Shown here piece by piece: positions 60,589-64,000 of a DNA stretch of 64,000 bases. Each line of letters starts with the position of its first letter. Position 1 is the first letter of the stretch. The notes under the pieces are model-generated. The model worked only from the letters and a program-made list of their open reading frames with translations. It was not told the DNA's origin and did no database searches. The stretch is from Clostridium sp. AWRP. Its GTDB lineage: Bacteria > Bacillota > Clostridia > Clostridiales > Clostridiaceae. Position numbers and translations under genes: made by a program. The stretch covers positions 3,348,001-3,412,000 of the forward strand of contig NZ_CP029758.2 of the NCBI RefSeq assembly GCF_004006395.2, written 5' to 3'.

Positions 60589-61860
60589 TTACTTAAATAC
60601 TGACACACCAGAATCTTTATATAATATTGTATTAACAAAATATCTTACAGCATCCATTGTATGATCCATAATTTTTAACGGTTTATCCTCTCCACGTTCA
60701 ACAGCTTTTTCATCCCAAATATAGGATAAGAATTCCATAAAAGTATTTTTACAGCAATCATTAAACTGCAGCAAGTTTCCATTTAACGCACTTGCTACAT
60801 TTCTTATTCCTTCTAGTACATCATTCTTAGCCCTTTTAACTTTAAATTTTCCTTTTTTCTTTATTAAGGCTATAAAGCTGGCTGCACTAGGATCTATTAC
60901 TACAGCTTCTATTTTTCTATCTCCTGCAAAATCAACTAAATCTTCATAATATTCATCATCTGCTTTTTGCTTTTCTTTATCTCTTCCTGAGTAATAATAT
61001 TCATTTATCAAGTACCATTTCTCTAAACACTTACCCCATAAAAGAAAAGTAGTTGCATTCTGTGTACCATAATCACAACTAATATAGTATTCCTTATAAT
61101 CTCTAAACACTGTATGAACTTTATGTTTAACCTCATCAAACATGTCATATATCAACCCTTCAGCTTGTATCCATAAGCCTAATATATAACGCTTAAAAAA
61201 TACCCCTGTAAACATACTTCTAAACCTTTCCTTGACTCTTTCTGAAAGACTTAAGTTATCATCCATAGTAAAATGCATATAAAGTATATTTTTCTCTTCG
61301 GCTTTATCTATAAATTCAGTTTTTATAAAATGATAAGGTGAACCCGGGTTACAATTCATAAAGATTTTAGCACCTTCAACTGAGCATCGTCCTATCATCT
61401 GGTCAACAAAATTTTGAGGAAACAATGCTACTTCATCAGCAAATACTCCTGCAGCCGTTAAACCTTGAAGCCTGTCCTGTGATTTTTCATTATTAGCACC
61501 ATACATATAATAAGTATTATCACCAACAACAATATAATTTTCTGACCTATTAAATTCATATTTAATTCCCCAGGAATTTAATATCTGCTGCATGGGTTCT
61601 ATAACATTCCTTTTTAGTGCCCCTATAGTTTTACCCGTAAGAATAAAATTTTCACCACTAAAATGTTTTAGGGACCACCTTAAAAAGCTGCATATCATAG
61701 CAATAGTTTTACCTGATCTTATAGCTCCATCAGCTATTACCATATCTCTATCAGCAAATGGGGAACCCTTTTCCCAAAAAAATAATAGTTTCTTTTGTTT
61801 CATTGAAAATGGCTGGAATTTAAAGCCCCTACTTTGTTTTTTCTTCCTCATTTTCATCAT
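60589..61860 (-). CDS. terminase large subunit (PBSX-like)
   Basis: 423-residue DNA-packaging motor. Walker A is in ADGAIRSGKTIAMI, and Walker B in GVFADEVAL. The nuclease domain uses ISCDYGTQN, AVVIDPSAAS and IMDHTMDAVRYF, with acidic metal ligands. The gene overlaps the small subunit by 32 bases. Three starts, ATG ATG AAA ATG, cluster after AAGG; the first lies at 61860, the last is nine bases later and better spaced. Confidence 0.93.
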   Translation of the reverse strand: MMKMRKKKQSRGFKFQPFSMKQKKLLFFWEKGSPFADRDMVIADGAIRSGKTIAMICSFLRWSLKHFSGENFILTGKTIGALKRNVIEPMQQILNSWGIKYEFNRSENYIVVGDNTYYMYGANNEKSQDRLQGLTAAGVFADEVALFPQNFVDQMIGRCSVEGAKIFMNCNPGSPYHFIKTEFIDKAEEKNILYMHFTMDDNLSLSERVKERFRSMFTGVFFKRYILGLWIQAEGLIYDMFDEVKHKVHTVFRDYKEYYISCDYGTQNATTFLLWGKCLEKWYLINEYYYSGRDKEKQKADDEYYEDLVDFAGDRKIEAVVIDPSAASFIALIKKKGKFKVKRAKNDVLEGIRNVASALNGNLLQFNDCCKNTFMEFLSYIWDEKAVERGEDKPLKIMDHTMDAVRYFVNTILYKDSGVSVFK

Positions 61861-62569
61861 CCTTAAATAATTCTTTTACTTCATCCTCACTTAATGTAGT
61901 AGCCTTAATAAATTCATTAATTCCTTCTTTATCATAATTACCAATGTCATTTGAATTTTTAATATCTATCTTTAATTTCTCAATTCTCAATTTTTGTTCC
62001 TCTGTAGCCAGATTACCTTTCAATAATTCTTCATACTGCTTGATCATACTCTCCAGAGTTTTCATTGCCTTTGATTGAGCCTGTAAAAATGCTGCCTGCT
62101 TATCCCAAGCAAACTGCAATTCATAATCTCTTTCCAATCTTTCTGAATTTTCTCCCACAGTACTTTTTTCTTTTTTAAGTACTTTAGTGAAATCTTTTTT
62201 ATTCTTAACATTCATAATTTTTTGTGATCTTGCTATAGCTGTATACTGAATTATTATGTTTTCCCAAAGCATATCCAGTGTATCCTTAGCCATAATATCC
62301 TCTACTATACCTATAGTCTCAGGTGGAAAAATCTTAGAAAAAAAACCTTGTGCTTCAAGATTTTTATTTTTAAACTGATCACCTTTTTTACTTCCCTTTT
62401 GTAACATTTCATTCAGCTTATAGTTCCATTTATCTTTATTTTTCCACCATCCCACTGTTTTTTCAGATATATTTAAAATATTAGCAATTTGTCTATTTCT
62501 AATATTTCCATTATGTTCTTTATAAATTTCAAAAGCCTTACCCCTGTTTGGACTCCTTTGTCTAGGCAT
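61829..62569 (-). CDS. terminase small subunit
   Basis: 246-residue protein. The N-terminal helix-turn-helix (RNRQIANILNISEKTVGWWKNKDKW) binds packaging-initiation DNA. A long charged coiled coil follows (YEELLKGNLATEEQKLRIEK). I start at the ATG at 62569, ten bases after GGGGGTGG; the upstream in-frame TTG at 62593 has no site. It is the first gene of the late head operon. Confidence 0.9.
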   Translation of the reverse strand: MPRQRSPNRGKAFEIYKEHNGNIRNRQIANILNISEKTVGWWKNKDKWNYKLNEMLQKGSKKGDQFKNKNLEAQGFFSKIFPPETIGIVEDIMAKDTLDMLWENIIIQYTAIARSQKIMNVKNKKDFTKVLKKEKSTVGENSERLERDYELQFAWDKQAAFLQAQSKAMKTLESMIKQYEELLKGNLATEEQKLRIEKLKIDIKNSNDIGNYDKEGINEFIKATTLSEDEVKELFKDDENEEEKTK

Positions 62570-62610
62570 ATCTACGTTGCCACCCCCTCTCAATTTACCT
62601 TATTTATATT

Positions 62611-62635
62611 AAAAAGAAGCCTTATTCAAGGCTTC
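62611..62635 (-). terminator. intrinsic terminator 42 bases before the terminase start
   Basis: On the minus strand GAAGCCTT-gaat-AAGGCTTC is followed by five T. It lies between the ArpU-like regulator gene and the small terminase gene, with only ~42 bases to the terminase start. Little space remains for an independent promoter downstream, so control by antitermination or by a promoter overlapping the hairpin is likely. Confidence 0.85.
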
Positions 62636-62799
62636 CCAGTTATCGTTTTTTATGCAGCTATCTACTTCCAACTGTCTACAATATTATTATATTACATTTT
62701 ATCAATATTTTAATTCCTTTACAGTTCCATTTTGCTTCCTACTTACTTCCCCATTACTTCCTAGTTCTGTCACTTAATTTACAGTATTTAATTGTTAAA

Positions 62800-63306
62800 C
62801 TACATATAACAATCGATTATATTTCGAATTAGCCTGTGTCTTCTTTTTGTAGCTCCTCCCGAAGACATATTGAATTTCATCCCCAATTGCCAATCTTTTT
62901 TATTATACTTATACTTTTCTTTTAAAAATTCCTGATCCTCAATTTCCAAATCTTTTATATTGGTTTCAATTACAGCATTATCTATTTCCATATTTCTTAA
63001 CGTTTCCTCTATGTCTTCTACTTGTTCTTTCTTCCATGTCTGTTCCTTAAGTAACCTGTCCGTTATATTCATCAAAGCTTTTTCTGCATAGCTTTCTCCT
63101 GTAGGACTTGTCTGTACTCTCTCTTCATAAGCCACAGCTCTTAACTCTTCCGGGATGTCTACATCAATATTTTTCAACTTATACTCTATCTCAGCTATTT
63201 GCTTTTTGAAAACTTCTAATCTTTTATTCAAAATACTAATTCTTTTATCCCTATTAAAATAATTAAAAATCCTCTGTTCCATATTTTTAAATACTTCATC
63301 ATCCAT
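62800..63306 (-). CDS. ArpU-like phage late transcription regulator
   Basis: 168-residue protein. A coiled coil (ILNKRLEVFKKQIAEIEYKL) is followed by a C-terminal helix-turn-helix (KEKYKYNKKDWQLGMKFNMSSGGATKRRHRLIRNI) like sigma-70 region 4. Small proteins of this layout (ArpU, RinA-like) control late genes in phages of Gram-positive bacteria. It lies directly upstream of the terminase genes. The ATG has GGGAGG nine bases before it. Confidence 0.72.
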   Translation of the reverse strand: MDDEVFKNMEQRIFNYFNRDKRISILNKRLEVFKKQIAEIEYKLKNIDVDIPEELRAVAYEERVQTSPTGESYAEKALMNITDRLLKEQTWKKEQVEDIEETLRNMEIDNAVIETNIKDLEIEDQEFLKEKYKYNKKDWQLGMKFNMSSGGATKRRHRLIRNIIDCYM

Positions 63307-63332
63307 TAAACATTTCCTCCCTATAACGCCAT

Positions 63333-63440
63333 TTACTGTCTATGCACAATTCTAAACCCATATAAAATTACAATTAATATTCCTACAAACATAGACATAA
63401 ATAGAACATATAATATTACAAACTCTATTAATAATTTCAC
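63333..63440 (-). CDS. 35-residue single-pass membrane protein
   Basis: A frame starting GTG at 63440, six bases after AAGGAGA. MKLLIEFVILYVLFMSMFVG... is almost wholly hydrophobic, with one helix and a basic tail (YGFRIVHRQ). It lies between the DnaC-like and ArpU-like genes in the same direction, with normal spacing. Length and lack of homology leave the function open; the strong RBS is the main support. Confidence 0.55.
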   Translation of the reverse strand: MKLLIEFVILYVLFMSMFVGILIVILYGFRIVHRQ

Positions 63441-63498
63441 TGCATCTCTCCTTAAGTTTCAATATATAGCTATCTAGTATTATAATCTGATGCTCTAT

Positions 63499-64000
63499 CT
63501 ACATCCTATCCTTCTTAATAAATTTCTTCATTCTGTAATTATACTGTACACCTTTAAAAAACATTATATTATCACCACAAGGTTCAAGTATTCTTCCTGC
63601 AAGTGCTTCATCAAGTTCTATAAGCATATCAGGAGCACATTCTGTGCTTATAATTGTTGGCAAATGATTAAAATACCTATAATTTATAATTGGAATTATA
63701 TGTTTTATATCCGCTTCATTAAGTCCTACTTTATTTCCATACTTGTCTTTTATAAGCTGCCCATTTCTAACCTTGTCCTTAAGTAAGTCATCTATTATCA
63801 ACAGCTTAGCTTTATTGTATCTGCTTAAAAGTTTTAGGTAAAATTCATCATCATTTACATTAGCTTTTAACTGCCTCATAGCCTCAAGATATGGCATATA
63901 AATAACTTGTACTGGATTTTTACAATTCAAAAGTGCCGCTCCTATAGCAATTACTATGTGACTTTTTCCAGCACCAGACTGTCCAAATAATCCAAAGTTG
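63499..64000 (-). CDS. DnaC-like helicase loader ATPase (partial at window edge)
   Basis: The visible 167 residues begin with Walker A (GQSGAGKSHI) and include Walker B (KLLIIDDLL), sensor 1 (PTIISTECAP) and the arginine-finger segment AGRILEPCG. This is the AAA+ core of phage/bacterial DnaC/DnaI loaders, which place DnaB-type helicase on the phage origin. The 5' end lies beyond 64000. Other early genes are expected there. Confidence 0.88.
   Translation of the reverse strand, partial: NFGLFGQSGAGKSHIVIAIGAALLNCKNPVQVIYMPYLEAMRQLKANVNDDEFYLKLLSRYNKAKLLIIDDLLKDKVRNGQLIKDKYGNKVGLNEADIKHIIPIINYRYFNHLPTIISTECAPDMLIELDEALAGRILEPCGDNIMFFKGVQYNYRMKKFIKKDRM

Larger units (their letters stand above)
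33415..64000 (-). mobile_element. PBSX-like contractile-tailed prophage (right end outside window)
   Basis: An unbroken minus-strand array of phage genes: helicase loader, late regulator, terminase, portal, scaffold, capsid, sheath, tube, tape measure, baseplate, fibres and lysis genes. The gene order from capsid to XkdX follows the Bacillus PBSX/skin late operon, but terminase, portal and capsid are all present and intact-looking, so this is a complete head-and-tail phage rather than only a tailocin. The left end lies between ~32.66 and 33.41 kb. No integrase, att repeat or tRNA target is visible, and the integration genes must lie beyond 64000. Confidence 0.93.

Noticed and set aside
33415..64000. 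Phage-tail-like bacteriocin (tailocin) instead of a prophage
   Set aside because: Terminase, portal, scaffold and capsid genes are all present and look intact.

Overview
The window looks like a low-GC Firmicute chromosome, most plausibly Clostridium sensu stricto. The evidence is the strong A/T bias, AGGAGG-type ribosome binding sites, a PolC-type replicative polymerase, a TPP riboswitch ahead of a Thi4 thiazole synthase, and many c-di-GMP and chemotaxis genes. The species is not determined; resemblance to the acetogenic and solventogenic clostridia is inference. About half the window (1 to ~32.6 kb) is ordinary host chromosome. The other half (~33.3 kb to the right edge) is one strand of a contractile-tailed, PBSX-like prophage whose early genes lie beyond the window.

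Host part, left to right: the membrane part of a sensor kinase cut by the window edge and its LytTR regulator; an esterase; a CbiM-type cobalt/nickel permease flanked by gene debris (a PD-(D/E)XK nuclease remnant and a 40-bp fragment resembling the esterase gene); a radical SAM / TIGR03915 putative DNA-repair pair; an 8-oxoguanine deaminase-like amidohydrolase with a terminator directly ahead of its RBS; an Fe-S aldo/keto reductase; a LysR regulator divergent from an MFS exporter; a membrane chemoreceptor; the TPP riboswitch plus thi4; a YoaP-like acetyltransferase; a soluble chemoreceptor; serA; a small alarmone synthetase followed by an OmpR/histidine-kinase pair; a GGDEF-EAL protein; a lipoprotein made of two HbpS/GlcG domains; a diguanylate cyclase; a 59-residue zinc-ribbon protein; polC; and an S51-type peptidase. 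The host intergenic spaces carry several repeat families. One is a structured RNA-like element with two full copies in opposite orientation, another is a MITE-like palindrome, and a third is a short palindromic repeat that also occurs at the prophage edge.

The prophage reads right to left on the minus strand: DnaC-like loader (partial), small membrane protein, ArpU-like late regulator, a terminator, small and large terminase, portal, Gp20-type scaffold, decoration protein, capsid E, connectors, tail sheath, tail tube, tail assembly chaperone with a classic A AAA AAC slippery site and a -1 extension, tape measure with a lysozyme-like domain, LysM protein, XkdQ, XkdR and XkdS homologues. Where one baseplate/fibre module is expected there are two. 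The first is baseplate J, fibre, YmfQ, fibre, ending in a BhlA/UviB holin-like protein. The second is baseplate J, YmfQ with a repetitive C-terminus, a 97-residue protein and a 1354-residue LamG-containing fibre. XkdX, a GH25 endolysin and an LLH-type holin follow. The doubled baseplate/receptor-binding module is the most unusual gene-level feature, and the structured repeat family is the most unusual non-coding one.
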